Assembly: GCA_022385805.1 (NCBI GenBank)
Contig: MU277693.1
Span: 62,001 to 126,000, forward strand
Origin: Pilatotrama ljubarskyi
Taxonomy: Eukaryota > Basidiomycota > Agaricomycetes > Polyporales > Polyporaceae
Length of the DNA: 64,000 bases
Direction of reading: 5' to 3'
Shown here: positions 40,876 through 54,169 of the stretch, in pieces
Layout of the letters: each line of letters begins with the position of its first letter
How positions within the stretch are numbered: the stretch's first letter is position 1
Translations under genes and position numbers: made by a program
The notes under the pieces: generated by a model
What the model saw: only the letters and a program-made list of their open reading frames with translations
What the model was told of the DNA's origin: nothing
The model's database searches: none

Positions 40876-42621
40876 GGGGGAAGGCAGCGTGGCTTGGACG
40901 AGCGGAATGATGGGGGATGGTGGAAGAGTGTGATGGAGGGCGATGGAGGAGGATGGGAGATTAAGAGAGCTGACGAGCGAATGGAGCTGTGGTCGTCGTG
41001 CGGGGACGCGTTTATTGAGATATCATGACGGTATAGACGTTGTTCAACGAGGTGTGCTGGTACAAACGACGGGGCGAGGGCGTGAGCGGGGCGTGCCCTC
41101 TCTCGCCTGGAAGATATACGGGACGCTGGAAGGGTGCGGAAGGAGGGCGAGGGCGAGAGTAGCGGAGCGAGTGGGCTGCAGAGACGAACCGGAGCAAAAC
41201 CGTCTGCAGCGCCACTCCCCATTCGTTTTTATCCACCGCTTATGTAAGCCCTCTCGCACTCTCTCCCGGCGTCTATCTGGCGGCGCTCTCCCCTCCGAGG
41301 CCGTGTCCGCGTCCGAGTCCGCCCTTCCGAGCCGTCTCTTCGCTGCCCCCCCAGCGTCAGGCCACTCCTCCTCGCCGCACCGGCCGGGCCCAATGCCGCC
41401 ATGCACGTTCCCAAGCCTTGTGTGCGGGTCAGGCCGTCTTACGAGAGCGCTGTCCATGTCCGCCTCGCATTACGCCGTCCACATCGGCCCTGACCGCACT
41501 TCTCGTCGCGCACGAGGTGATGCCTGCGCGGACGCCCCGTCTCAGAACCGTTCTTCTGTCCCGTGAATCCGTCCACGTCCGCTGATTCCGCCTGCCACTT
41601 CCTGCCACGAAATCTGATAGAACGCCCTTCATTTCCCGAGCTAAACTCGTCTCTCTCATGTGTGCAAATACAGCGAAGCACGCCCGCAGATGGTGCCAAA
41701 GTCTGTAGAGCGTCCGAGATAACGACTCCCTCGCTGCAAGCGGGCTTTTCGCTATAGACTCGCTTCCTCGTTCCCAACCCCACTCGGTTGGCCCGCCCTC
41801 GCTCAGTCATCCGTCCAGAACGCCCGAGACGCGTCACTCCAGTCCATCCCACCCGCAGGCTCTTGCTCAATGCCGAACTGTGTGCGAGGAGACTCCATCC
41901 ACCGGTACGCAACATGCCTGCTATAGCTCACTCCAGCTACCAGCGTCCCCAGTGGGAGCCGCTTGTCAGCATCGGGCAGACTCGGACGCACCCTGGGAGC
42001 TTTCCAGACGAGTCCAGACAGCGGTGCCCCCTGCGGAGCAGCAAGCGCAGACCAGCACAGCGAGCACAGAGCCTTCTCCCCCAGCATGTAACGCACATCA
42101 GCACAAGGGGCAGGTCCGGCATTCCAGAGACTTCGGCAGAAAGGCAGGCGACCGTGCCAGGGAAGGCCCGAGTCAGAAACAGGATCGAGTGTGCCATATG
42201 CGAGCGACACTAACGACGCAGGCACTGCGGCGAGCCGGAAGTAAGATGAAATGCAATCATCCCCATAGGCGAGATGAAACGGCATGCAATCGCAATGAGT
42301 GCGCCAAAAGTCGCCCCAGGTTCCAGGATGTACAGAAGAGGTGACAGCCCGAAAAGACAAGTGCAGACAGCTCAAGGCCGCGCCGCGACCAACCGCGCTC
42401 CCGAGGTCCCGGTCCTGTACAGTTGACCTGATAAGGTTCCGGAGGCGACCGAGTGGCTTTGCTCACGTAATCTCTGCGTCCATTCCCGCACTCAGTCAGA
42501 GGCCCACGGCTCCCTATCGACCCTCCTCAAGAACAAGGTGAGCTCGCTGTCGTCCCCGACGCCGGCCCACCTCCCCCTCTGACCGTCGCCCACGTCGTCC
42601 GCTCGTTTTCTCTTAGCCGCC
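40876..42621. promoter_or_regulatory. Divergent intergenic region, 1.75 kb, kinase and eL19 promoters
   Basis: Separates two divergent starts. The kinase side (to about 41250) looks like a long purine-rich 5' UTR. The eL19 side ends in a pyrimidine-rich stretch with a 5' UTR intron. A minus-strand open frame of 190 codons (41803-42375) is Cys/Trp-rich, has no motif and looks accidental. Confidence 0.45.
42538..42616 (+). other. 5' UTR intron of the eL19 gene
   Basis: The donor CAAG|gtgagc and the acceptor tctcttag|CCGCCATGG fall just before the start codon, giving a 79-nt intron in the leader. Leader introns directly next to the ATG are common in fungal ribosomal protein genes. Inferred from signals only. 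Confidence 0.6.
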
Positions 42622-43330
42622 ATGGTCAACCTCCGGTCTCAAAAGCGCCTCGCCGCATCCGTCGCGGGCGTCGGCAAGCGTAAAATCTGGCTCGACCCCA
42701 GCGAGCAGGCTGAGATCGGCAACGCCAACTCGCGCACGCACGTCAAGAAGCTCATCAAGGACGGCCGCATTATCATCAAGCCCACCACCGTCCACTCGCG
42801 TGCGCGCACCCGGGACCTCCTCGCCGCCAAGCGCAAGGGTCGCCATACCGGTCCCGGTAAGAGGAAGGGTACGGCCGATGCGCGTATGCCCTCGAAGGTC
42901 CTCTGGATGAGGAGACAGCGAGTGCTCCGTCGGCTGCTGAGGAAGTACAGGGAGGCGGGCAAGATCGACAAGCACCTGTGAGTCTCCGGCGCGTTTTTCT
43001 CAGCGTGCGATAGCCCCTCTTACGCGGGCATCTCGCGCTCCACAGCTACCATTCGCTCTACCAGAAGTCCAAGGGTAACGTCTTTAAGAACAAGCGTGTC
43101 CTCATGGAGTACATCCACAAGGCTAAGGCCGAGAAGACCCGTACCAAGGTCCTCACGGACCAGATGGAGGCCCGCCGTGTCAAGAACAAGGTATGTCATA
43201 GAAATTTGATTGGAGATGGCGCAAAGGCTTATCGCGGTTCTAGGCGGCTCGCGAGCGTCGTGCTGCGCGGTTGGCGGAGAAGAGGCAGGCGATCCTTGCT
43301 GTCGAGCACGAGGCCCCTGTCCTCCAGTAA
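42622..43330 (+). CDS. RPL19: 60S ribosomal protein eL19
   Basis: Component of the large cytosolic ribosomal subunit. The ATG at 42622, in the good context GCCGCCATGG, gives [20 protein letters not shown], the family N-terminus. [40 protein letters not shown] and the basic [20 protein letters not shown] follow. An intron after KIDKHL (42979 onward, 68 nt) joins to [20 protein letters not shown] and [21 protein letters not shown] second short intron (about 43192-43243) leads to [20 protein letters not shown] and the end at 43330. The length of about 196 residues is usual. The introns are too short to host box C/D or H/ACA snoRNAs. Confidence 0.97.
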
Positions 43331-43972
43331 ACAGGAAAACCCCATCCCTTCGCCCCCCTCTTCGCCTTGTCACCCCGCCGTCGCCGTACTCGTACTCTGT
43401 ATCCTATGCTATGCACGCTCCACGATCAGTACGCTCAACCCCATGCCTCGCATGTTATCTACATGGTTCTCTCGATGTCATCTCCGCAGCACCGAGCTGT
43501 TGCAAGCCGCTCTCTCAGGATGATAGCTTCTCGGTCGATGTATACATATCACCCCGGCTGAGATCCGGTGTAAATGGCACTAGGCAGGATGTGTCCTCGG
43601 CGACGATGCGCTTCTCCCGATGTCGTCAGAACGCCAAGGTGTGCTAGCGGAGATCGTCCGTCCTGATGGCTTCTCTCTCGAACTGTCAACGGCGATGAGA
43701 GATCGCTGAATCGCTGCTACGCTGTTTCTCCCGAAATGACAGAACCCACCTGAGCTCTCCGCGACGGCTTGAGCGAGTCCTCATTGATCGGAGCAGTCCC
43801 TCTCGGGGGGTCGGCCCAGTATCTGTATTGCCATCGCACGCCTTCATACAAGCGTACACACACACCTACAACCCATGACCATCCCCCTCCCGACGTCCGA
43901 ACCAATCCACAGCGGACGGGGTGTACTCCATCCTCCTGAGGCTCTAGGTTCGCTTCATTAATACATAGAGCC
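43331..43972. other. Convergent 3' region, 642 bp
   Basis: Lies between the stop codons of eL19 (plus) and the MYST gene (minus), so it holds both 3' UTRs. No repeats or RNA genes were seen. Confidence 0.5.
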
Positions 43973-46257
<2,285 letters not shown>

Positions 46258-46478
46258 GAGGCTTCTGTGCAGCCACCGTGTAACCTCCGCTGGTCTTGGC
46301 AGAAGGAATCGAGCACCGGGATAGCAAATATGAGCCTGAAAGCTGTCGGATGAAGGTCGAGGAGCACACGATGTCCGTTGGAAGCACACGCGTCGACAGT
46401 GAGTGACAGACTGCGCTGAATTACCAGTCGAGGTGGAAGTCGGAGAGCAAGACGCACTCCGGGGCGAGGGACCGGTCT
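46258..46478. promoter_or_regulatory. MYST gene proximal promoter
   Basis: Only 221 bp remain between the MYST start and the left end of the transposon, so upstream control sequences either lie inside the element or were displaced by it. No specific site is recognised. Confidence 0.4.
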
Positions 46479-46554
46479 CAGGGCGAACCAGGACCCCTGG
46501 CAATGAGTGGGTATGCCTGTTCCTAATCCGGACGGAACAGGCCTCTTCGGACGG

Positions 46555-46577
46555 CCTATGCCTGTGCCAGTCCGGAC
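46555..46577 (+). repeat. 23-bp direct repeat, left copy
   Basis: The left subterminal copy begins CCTATGCCTGTG and ends in TCCGGAC. An identical copy lies at 47077-47099 in the same orientation, inside the transposon. Confidence 0.85.
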
Positions 46578-47076
46578 AAATCGCAACTTTAGCGCCCGAA
46601 GCCCTGTGGCATTTGTCCGGACGCTGGAGGCCAACACCCCCCCAAGCCCGGGCCCCAGCCCGAAAACCCTGGGCAGCCCCCGGCCTCAAGCCCGGCCAGC
46701 CGCCCCAACGAAGCCCCCCAACCGGAAAACCCCCGGCCGGATTGCCCCCTATGGTCGACCTGCTGACCGATTCTCTCCGTTCTTACGGGCAATTTCTCGC
46801 CGATTTTCACTCTAATGTATAGTCGCTCTGGCAGGCGAGCGCCCGGATGAGAGCATGCTCTCGAGGCCGGGAGGCCTGTTCATCTACCACCCACCGTATT
46901 GCTCTGCGCCCTCGCGAGAAGGCACTCTTAGGCTGCCGATTCATTCTGTATTACTTTTTATCGCGCTAGTAGTAAGACATACAGGATACGCGAGGCCTGT
47001 TCAAGCGTTTCCGGACGCGGGGGGAGCTCTTAAGAGGCCTGTGCAGATAGTCCGGACACGGTGGCCCCGGAGACCC

Positions 47077-47099
47077 CCTATGCCTGTGCCAGTCCGGAC
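47077..47099 (+). repeat. 23-bp direct repeat, right copy
   Basis: Identical to 46555-46577 and in the same orientation. It is a subterminal repeat of the transposon. Confidence 0.85.
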
Positions 47100-47205
47100 G
47101 TTTACGAGCGCTTACTAGGCCTGTTCCCTACGGACATTTTCGTCAAAATCGCCTGACCCCGGAACAGGCCTCTCCCCCCATTGCCAGGGGTCCTGGCGAA
47201 CCCTG

Positions 47206-47463
47206 CATAGCTCTTTCACCTGAAATTCTATGTGGCTTCCAATTAGCCTTGCGCCCTCGGTGCAGCTTCACGCATGTCCACTCAAATGCTCATGAGTGGC
47301 CTTATTCACCAAGAGAACTTGTCTCGTTTCAATCCCGAAAGTATGTGCACAAGGCGCGTTTTCATTGTAGCGCGCGTCCGCTATGTAGGGTGACGCGACG
47401 CGTGCGTCGAAACATATACAACATCCCTCATCGAACTATGGCAGAGTGTACGCAAAATGCGTC
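47206..47463. other. Transposon right flank to kinase-like gene stop
   Basis: 258 bp holding the 3' UTR of the kinase-like gene. It has no other feature. Confidence 0.4.
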
Positions 47464-50400
47464 CTACACGTTCAATCGTGGCGTGGACGGAGAGACGAGC
47501 CTCAGCGTGCTGTCTGGGCCGGCGAACGACGCGTCCACCGGCGCCGTCCCGAACCGCGTCAACGTATCGTCCCAGCCCAACCCAACACGCCCTCCGTTCC
47601 GCTCACAGATACGCACGCTCGCTGCGTGCATACCAGCCTGCGGGCTCCCCCCCGCCCAGTCACTCCCGTAGATCTCCCGCATAACCTCGTCCATGGGGTC
47701 TTCGTCGTCGTCCTCCAACGCGTCAGGTTCGCGCTGCGCATCGGCTTCGGACGGAGGGTCTTGCTTCTTGCGCCTCCCGCCGAGCTTGCGAAACCCTCCA
47801 GCGAAGATACCCTGGCAAGTCCGGGGAGTAAGGCTAGCCAGCGTCAGGACCGAGCGGCGAACGTCAGAACGCCGAGTGTATCCGATGCCTTCCCCGATCT
47901 GCTGTATGCCCTTGGGAAGCTGGGGAGGCGGGGAAGGTAGAGGTGTACCAGGGCGCGCACGCCTGCGGAGTTTGCTCGTCCAGCTCGGTGCCCCTAGCGA
48001 TTCCTCAGTGCTCGCGAAGGACAGGCCTAGGATAGATCTAGCATGGCGCAGGCGCACAGGAGAAGGGGCAAGCTCCCTAGTAGCGGAGTCCTCAGCAGCA
48101 CGGTTGATAGATATCCCAGACACTGAGCTCTCCAGTTCGAAGTTCAGGCTAGAGTATCGTCGCAGGTTCCCAATCCTAGCTGCTGACCCAGAAACACCTT
48201 CAGGCAAAGCACCGAATTCCCCAGAAGCAGATGCGCTGTTCAGCCCCTCCAGAGAGCCGTTGCCAGAAATTGGAACGTCGACTGTAACAGACCTTGCAGA
48301 AGCTTGAGGTTTCACGGTTTCGGCACTCAAGCCGTGGTCGTCGCGAAGAGCCTGCAGATGACTTCGTACACCACATGATCCTAGCAGACCAGCATCAGTA
48401 CCAGAAGGGCCGGGAAATCTCCAATCGAAGTCGAATGGATGCGTCATCATAGTGGTGGCGTGCGCATCATTATCTTGTGGTGTCCGGTCGTGCTCTGAAT
48501 GAAGCCCGTCGCCGTACAGGTCCTCCTCCACGGGGTGCTCATGCCGAGCGAAGGGGGCTGATGCGGCGTCAATCGTGACGAAAATCGCAGGAGGTGATGC
48601 ATTACCTTCGAGCTTCTTCATGACGACATCTTCCCAGGTTCTGCAAGACGCATAGGTCAGTTATAATTGTGCTACTGCATATCACGAGCTGCGAAGGCAC
48701 TGACATTGTTGAGAAGTACTGATGCATCTTCACGCCAAGCCCGTCAATTCGCAGTGCAGGGTTTCTCTGGCAACACTGGGCTCATTGTCAACAGTGTTGG
48801 TAAGAATGAGGTGGAAGAGCTCTACCCGCGAAATGAGCCCGTAGGCATCTTCGCTCATCCCAAGGTGGTCATGTGTGAGCTCCGCATGAAGCACCTTAGC
48901 CCTGATGATCTCAGGATGTCCCGCATCGCTTTGGCGGACAAAAGGGTGCTAGGACGTGGGTTGGTTGGAGTTCCAGCAATAAAGGGAACGATGAGGACAC
49001 ACCGTCCCGGTCAATATCCAGAAGACCACCAAGCCGAAAGACCACCAGTCAACAGCATAATCATACTCCCATCCAAGGATGAGCTCCGGAGCGAGGTACT
49101 CCTGCGAGTCCAAAGAGGGCCTGTGCTGTGCAACAAGCAGCCGTTCAGCATCATCGCTCAGGAATGAAGCGTCGTCGAAGTCGGATATGAGGATGTGCCC
49201 GTCTTCAGCGACCAAGATGCTCTCGGGCATCAGTTGAGCATGGACGATCCCGAGTGCATGCAGTCCAGATATGCCTTCAGCCTGTGAGGTATTTCAATGA
49301 GCGAGGAGACATGCGCCATCACAATTACTTACCAATTCCGCTGCGCAACAAATAGCTTCATGAGCGAGCAAAGGGCCTTGCTTCTCGACCGCATTTCGAA
49401 GGTTCCTCTCGTCCGTTCGATCCTAGAGAGAATAATGAGATATCCGAACATCACGGTTGACCGTCTTCCATTGAAGCACTCACAATGACGAGATACATCG
49501 CTCGACCGTCTTCGAAACTCCAGAATAGTGTGACGACAAAGGGGACGCGGCACTCCGTTAGCACTTGCAGAATCTTCTGCTCACGCCTAATGCGCGTGGC
49601 GAGTCCATCTGCGTTGTGTCCTGACTTTCTAACCAGCTTGACCGTGTGCACTTGCCCCGTGTCCGCCTTGCGAGCGACGAGGATTTCACCTGTTGCGCTG
49701 GCGCCCAGCGTTCGGATGTACTCAAACTCTGACGCATCGACTGAGGCATCAGCTATGGGCTGAAGATAGTTGCGACGTGGTGAGCTCAGCATCTAAGGTC
49801 TCCAGAGCAATGCTCACCCTTGGCGGGGTGTAGTGAATGACCTCCGTTGCCTCGATGATGACACTAAGCGGTTTGCGCTTCTTTTTCTTCACGACCATGA
49901 CTTCCTAGACACAAGCCACACCCTCAGGTATTCCCCAAGCCGGTCATATGGGCGCATGCCGTACCTCGACTTCATCGTCTAACCACCCAGAGTCCAGGGC
50001 CTTGATATCGCTCACTTGCTGCAATGACAGGTCAATAGGCGCAGTTACGGATGAGCAGGCGGATGCGCACATCAACCTCAAAACTCGGTTCATGGGGCAA
50101 ACAGCCATCTCCCGACGTCGCGCCCGAGCTCGGATGCGACAAAGACAGGACCACCGACGTAAGACTGTTCGTATGCGCAACAGATGGCTGCGCGTTCCAT
50201 ATGAGGCCCGGCACATGTGAGTCTCTCCGTTTGGGGGGNNNNNNNNNNNNNNNNNNNNCACATACCTGGATAAGCGGGACGTTCATCGAGGATGACGCTT
50301 CCTCGTACGGTGTCCCACCCAACAAGGCCGACACCTGGGGCTCGGATTGGGAGCACTTCAAAGTCTGGTCAAGAGCAAAAATGAATAAGCAACTGAGCCG

Positions 50401-50718
50401 TGAAGAGTTGGACTTATGAGAAGTACGTTCACATACCTCGCAATCACCCCTACCATATGCCGCTTCCTTCAGCTGCGGCGACACCTGGGTAACCAATGGC
50501 ATGGCTCGGTGTATGTGTACCCCAACAAGAGAATACACGCTGCTGCAGGGAGTACTGTGGGTGGTAGTGGCGGTTATGAACCAACCATCCTGGCCCGATT
50601 TCGGACACGCACCGCTTCGCTCATCGACGTCCCAGTCCCGATCGACTGTGACATCGCCAGATCCAGATCTCACAACCCCGCTCAAAGCCTCAATGTGCAC
50701 AGCACTGCCAATGCTCAT
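47464..50718 (-). CDS. AGC-like protein kinase homologue, probable pseudokinase, with assembly gap
   Basis: The kinase fold is clear but catalytic residues are altered. The 5' part (50718 down to about 49960) is a set of small exons of unrecognised type. Exon 49840-49910 gives MVVKKKKRKPLSVIIEATEV, joined to PIADASVDASEFEYIRTLGA. The glycine loop reads GASATGEI, and the VAIK lysine is kept in HTVKLVRKS. The catalytic loop reads HAQLMPES where HRDLKPEN is expected, so the catalytic Asp is missing. DFG reads DFD. Then come EYLAPELILGWEYDYAVDWW, SFGLVVFWILTG|THPF, NPALRIDGLGVKMHQYFST and TWEDVVMKKLEGNA. A 385-codon terminal exon (47464-48621) encodes a disordered, Ser-rich tail with an acidic patch. 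Twenty N at 50239-50258 interrupt an intron/exon junction, so the N-terminal model is provisional. Paralogous kinase-like genes are frequent in Agaricomycetes. Confidence 0.7.
50239..50258. other. Assembly gap (20 N)
   Basis: Twenty consecutive N follow a G-run on the plus strand. The fixed length suggests a scaffolding placeholder of unknown real size. It falls inside the kinase-like gene, probably in an intron after the ERPAYPG codons. Confidence 0.97.
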
Positions 50719-50904
50719 CCAGATGTCGCGACCTCATGAATGGTTTGCACCTCACAATCAGTAAAGATGGTTACTGAAAATGAGTATACAAGGCATCTAA
50801 TTCTACATGTCGTGAGCGAGATAGTAATGTACAATCCTGAATCCAAGCTACAGTCATCCGGGTCGTCTTTGGTGATACATCGGAGTCGTACAAGGCGAGC
50901 AGCT

Positions 50905-51826
50905 TCAGTACTCGTCGGCGCCGGTATCTCCCCAACCGCCGCGATCTCTCATACCGCCGGTACCTCCAAGCTTGCCTTTGCCTCTTGCTTTCCGGCCGCC
51001 GAGCTCCTTGTACATCTCTCGCATCTCCACCTTGGACGGCTTCGTAACAGCCTCCGCCTCTTGCTTCCACTTCTCCTCGCGCATCTCTCGCGGGGTCTGG
51101 TCACCGGAGCGGGGAGATGAGTAGCCCGACCTAGGCATGGTGGGGGGAGGGCGGTTCGGCACGCTCGATAGGTAGATAACACGCTGCGAAAACATCGCAC
51201 GTCAGATCAGGGGGTGAGAGAGCAAACGGAGGACACGTACCCAATTTTGCTTGGACTCGCGCTTCGTCCACTTGCCCGGGGGAAGGCTCTCGTCGTGGAA
51301 GTTTTCCTTGCGATAGTGCTGGAACCACACTGTGATGCCCCTATGTCAGCTACCCTCGTAGCGTCCTTGCGGCTGAGAAATGCTCACCATAGTTCAGAGT
51401 CTGACTCTTGTTCCACCTCCTAGACACCCGGGAGCAGCGCGCAAGGTCCCGGATGCATAGCAGCGAGAAGATACGCTGCGAGATATCGGTGGGGAAAACC
51501 CGCAAAGGGTCCGTCGAGTTGGCCTTGTGGACAGATGTGGGATGCAGAGGACTCGGCCGTCCGCCTCTGCGAGTCGGCGAGTGCGCACGGGAGCCCGGGC
51601 GGGACCCTGGTCTCGATTGTGAGGGCGTACCAGGAGCGGAAACCTGGCAGTTCTTCAGTAACTGAACGCCCGAGGTAGAACTAAGTGTACTCACTACGTT
51701 GACGAGCTCATCGTCGTCGTCTTCTCGATCGCCGCCAGGAGTAGTACGGCCACTGGTATGGGCGCCCAGCTGCTTGTCTAGCGATTCTAGGGTTTGCGTA
51801 CGGAGCACGTCTTGTAAGAGACTCAT
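50905..51826 (-). CDS. F-box protein
   Basis: Probable Skp1-cullin-F-box substrate receptor. The ATG at 51826 gives MSLLQDVLRTQTLESLDKQL. An acidic and then Ser/Arg/Pro-rich disordered region follows, then the F-box DPLRVFPTDISQRIFSLLCI and RDLARCSRVSRRWNKS. An intron follows LNY, then VWFQHYRKENFHDESLPPGK and WTKRESKQNW, another intron, RVIYLSSVPN, and a basic Lys/Arg/Gly-rich tail ending GDTGADEY at 50905. The WF.HYR..NF.....PPGKWTKRESK..W block after the F-box is a conserved fungal arrangement, but I cannot name the orthologue. The protein is about 270 residues. Confidence 0.8.
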
Positions 51827-52827
51827 GTTCGTCTAGGATGAATCAATGATAGAGGGACGATGATGGTGGTGGTGGTGGTGGTGGTAGTCGATGAAGAGAT
51901 GGATCGTCCCTGGCCGGCCTAAGACTCTTGAGGAGAAGCCCACGAGCACGTGCATGACGTCACCTCCCGCTCACTCATCCATCTGGCATCGGAGCCCCGA
52001 AGAGGCACTTGCTCAAGATCGCTCTGGACAAGGCTCGCACCCCGGTGTGAAGTCCGTCTTTAGTGCCTCGTCGCTCCTTTCATATTCCTGAGGATTATAG
52101 GTGAGAGTTAGGCTGTCGTACCCAGAGGGAGAAGCGCGCGAATCTGTCGGAGTGCTGCAATCTCCCGAGGACGTCCCAGGGCAAGTCGACACAGGCAAAT
52201 AAATTCAGTCTAACCCGCTGGGGCCCGGATACGCTTTTAGCTTTAGAACCCACTATAATCACTGTCAATCTCTCCGGTGTACGAGCATATATACATAAGA
52301 CTCTAAGTACTCCTTTCGGTTTGAGACTCGTCGGGACTCGGGAGCCCGTAGCCCCCGCCGAAAGAAGCAACGCAGTTACCAAAACCGGGCTACAAAACCC
52401 CGCGTGGCACATGCCTACTTTTGTCTTTGCCGCCGTGCGGGCCGGCGGCTTCGCGCAGAGAGAGCGAGTGGCAGCGAGCGAGAGCGGTGACATCGCGTGC
52501 GTTTCGGGCGTATCCTGGTTTCCCTCCTTCCCTCGTCCGCGTCCAGTCCTGTCGCACCCCTCGAGCTCGCCGCTTGTCCCCGGCCGTCGTCAACACGCGG
52601 AGCACTCACCAGACTCTCGTCGTTGCCCTGGTGCACCTTGCCTCCTGACATCACCTGCGCCTCTCGAGCTCCTCCAGACACACACGTCCAGCAAGACCAC
52701 GAACGAAGCTTGTAGCTTGACTTTCTGAACCTCGACGCATACACGCGGCAGCAACCAACTCAGACGCGTCGTCAAGCTCGAAAACACGAACAGTCTGCGT
52801 TCCATCCACCCCCGAGCCGAATCCAAC
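51827..52827. promoter_or_regulatory. Divergent intergenic region, 1.0 kb
   Basis: Lies between divergent starts of the F-box gene (minus) and the SAP30-like gene (plus). It contains a GGT microsatellite at 51864-51885 close to the F-box start. The 52320-52740 stretch is open in several frames because of base composition, without protein motifs. Confidence 0.45.
51864..51885 (+). repeat. (GGT)n microsatellite
   Basis: About seven GGT triplets lie in the 5' leader or promoter of the F-box gene, within 60 bp of its start codon. Confidence 0.85.
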
Positions 52828-54169
52828 ATGCCCAACGCAATTTCAACCTCCCACGGACATACCCACGTCCACCCCTCAGCAGCACATGCTCCTCTCAACA
52901 CCGGCCCCGGGCCCGGTCCTAGCTCGGCCCATGGGCCCTCCACGCCCTCCGTTGCCCCAACCGCCGCCACACCTGCCCCCCGCGCCCGCGGCCAAAACGC
53001 TCGCAAACGCGCCGCTCAGGCAGACGACGCCGCGTACCACGCCGCAGTGGGTACCAAGCGCGCCGCGGCCGACCGTGCGGACGGGGACCGAGAGCGGACA
53101 AAGCGGAAGCGCGTCGACGCATCGACGACTGCGGGTGGGACGGCCAGTACTTCTCATGCGACGCACCCGGCCAGTGCGGGGGATAAGGAAGATCGGGTGT
53201 CTCTGGTGAGTGCAGCGTTAATGCCTCTCTGAGTTATGCGGGGTGTCGGAGCTTGAGTCTTTGGGACACCGGAGGGCGTGGATGTGGACAGATGTGGGAC
53301 ACGTCCTGTCCCGGCATCAAAGGGCTGTCCCGGCTGTCTAGGTGGACGGACGCTTATGAGACGAAACTGCGATTCAGCCTGACTTGAATGGGGATTCGTT
53401 CGGGCAAGCGACAGGAGACCCGGCTACGCGCCCCCTGCGTGTCTGCATGCTGCGGTCTTATAAGCGTACTCATACACGGGGGCCGCTGGGGATCGAACGC
53501 TGCGAGAATATTTCTGTCGAGAGCACCGGTCGCCTTGGTACGCGTTCCCTAAAGTCCGCCCGGGAAGGGGCTTCTGCACTTCTCGGTCGTGGCGAAGACT
53601 GCGCGTGTGCCGTCAACATCACGTCCGGTCTTCTCATTTGATACCGCCCCTGAGATTCTCGCTCTGCGGGAAACGAAAATAAACCGCTCGTTTTTGATGC
53701 TGACCGCTTGTCCGACCCCTGACAGATCGACTTCACTGCGTTGCCTACGGATGCGCTGCACCGATATTTGGCGCACTTCGACTTGATCCCGGACCTGGAA
53801 CCGTCACCACTGAGCGTCGAGGATCCCGGGCCACCGTCGTCGCTGCTCAAACCGAAGGCGCAGATCCCGCTACACGGCCACGCGCTACGACAGGCATCAA
53901 CGGCGAGCCCAGGACCAATACCGACGGGGGGCGCTGCGAACAGACCGCGTCGCGACCCTGGCGGGAACCGGCGGCGTAGTACGCGACTCGTGGAAGAGGA
54001 ACGGGTGCCCGCCCCGCCGCCGGTGTATGGGGATATCGCGGAGGTGGACGGGGTGCTGGCCGCGATCGCCGAGCGGCATTTCCGAGAGCAGGAGGTGAAG
54101 GAGGTGGACACGCTCGCGGCGTTCATGTGCGCGGTGCAGGCAAAGGGTGTGTACAGCACGTCCAACTGA
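52828..54169 (+). CDS. SAP30-like Sin3/HDAC complex subunit (putative)
   Basis: SAP30 bridges the Sin3 scaffold in histone deacetylase complexes. The ATG at 52828 gives MPNAISTSHGHTHVHPSAAH, then a Pro/Ala/Arg-rich disordered segment with a basic block (RERTKRKRVDA), ending DRVSL. A 520-nt intron (53206-53725) keeps frame into IDFTALPTDALHRYLAHFDL IPDLEPSP, matching the SAP30 Sin3-binding start (VDFSKL...LRRY..HY.L). After a low-complexity insert comes VLAAIAERHFREQEVKEVDT LAAFMCAVQAK, matching the domain's second half (L...V..HF..Q.VDE...I..F). It ends VYSTSN at 54169. The insert splitting the Sin3-binding domain is longer than in animals. The call rests on these two motif blocks. Confidence 0.65.

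Larger units (their letters stand above)
46479..47205. mobile_element. Non-autonomous DNA transposon (MITE-like), 727 bp
   Basis: Terminal inverted repeats of 45 bp occupy 46479-46523 and 47161-47205. They agree at 36 of 45 positions and both begin CAGGG and share CAGGACCCCTGGCAATG. Inside are six copies of TCCGGAC clustered near both ends, repeated GGCCTGTTC-like words, and a 23-bp direct repeat (46555-46577 and 47077-47099). No transposase-like frame is present, so it would need help in trans. CAGGG ends are compatible with hAT-like or KDZ-like superfamilies, but I find no clean target-site duplication, so the superfamily is open. The diverged ends and missing duplication suggest an old insertion. 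Confidence 0.8.

Noticed and set aside
41803..42375. 190-codon minus-strand open frame between the kinase and eL19
   Set aside because: Atypical Cys/Trp/His-rich composition, no motif, no convincing splice partners, and placed in a promoter region.
52321..52728. 135-codon plus-strand open frame upstream of the SAP30-like gene
   Set aside because: Composition-driven openness in a leader/promoter region; no motif, and two other frames are also open.
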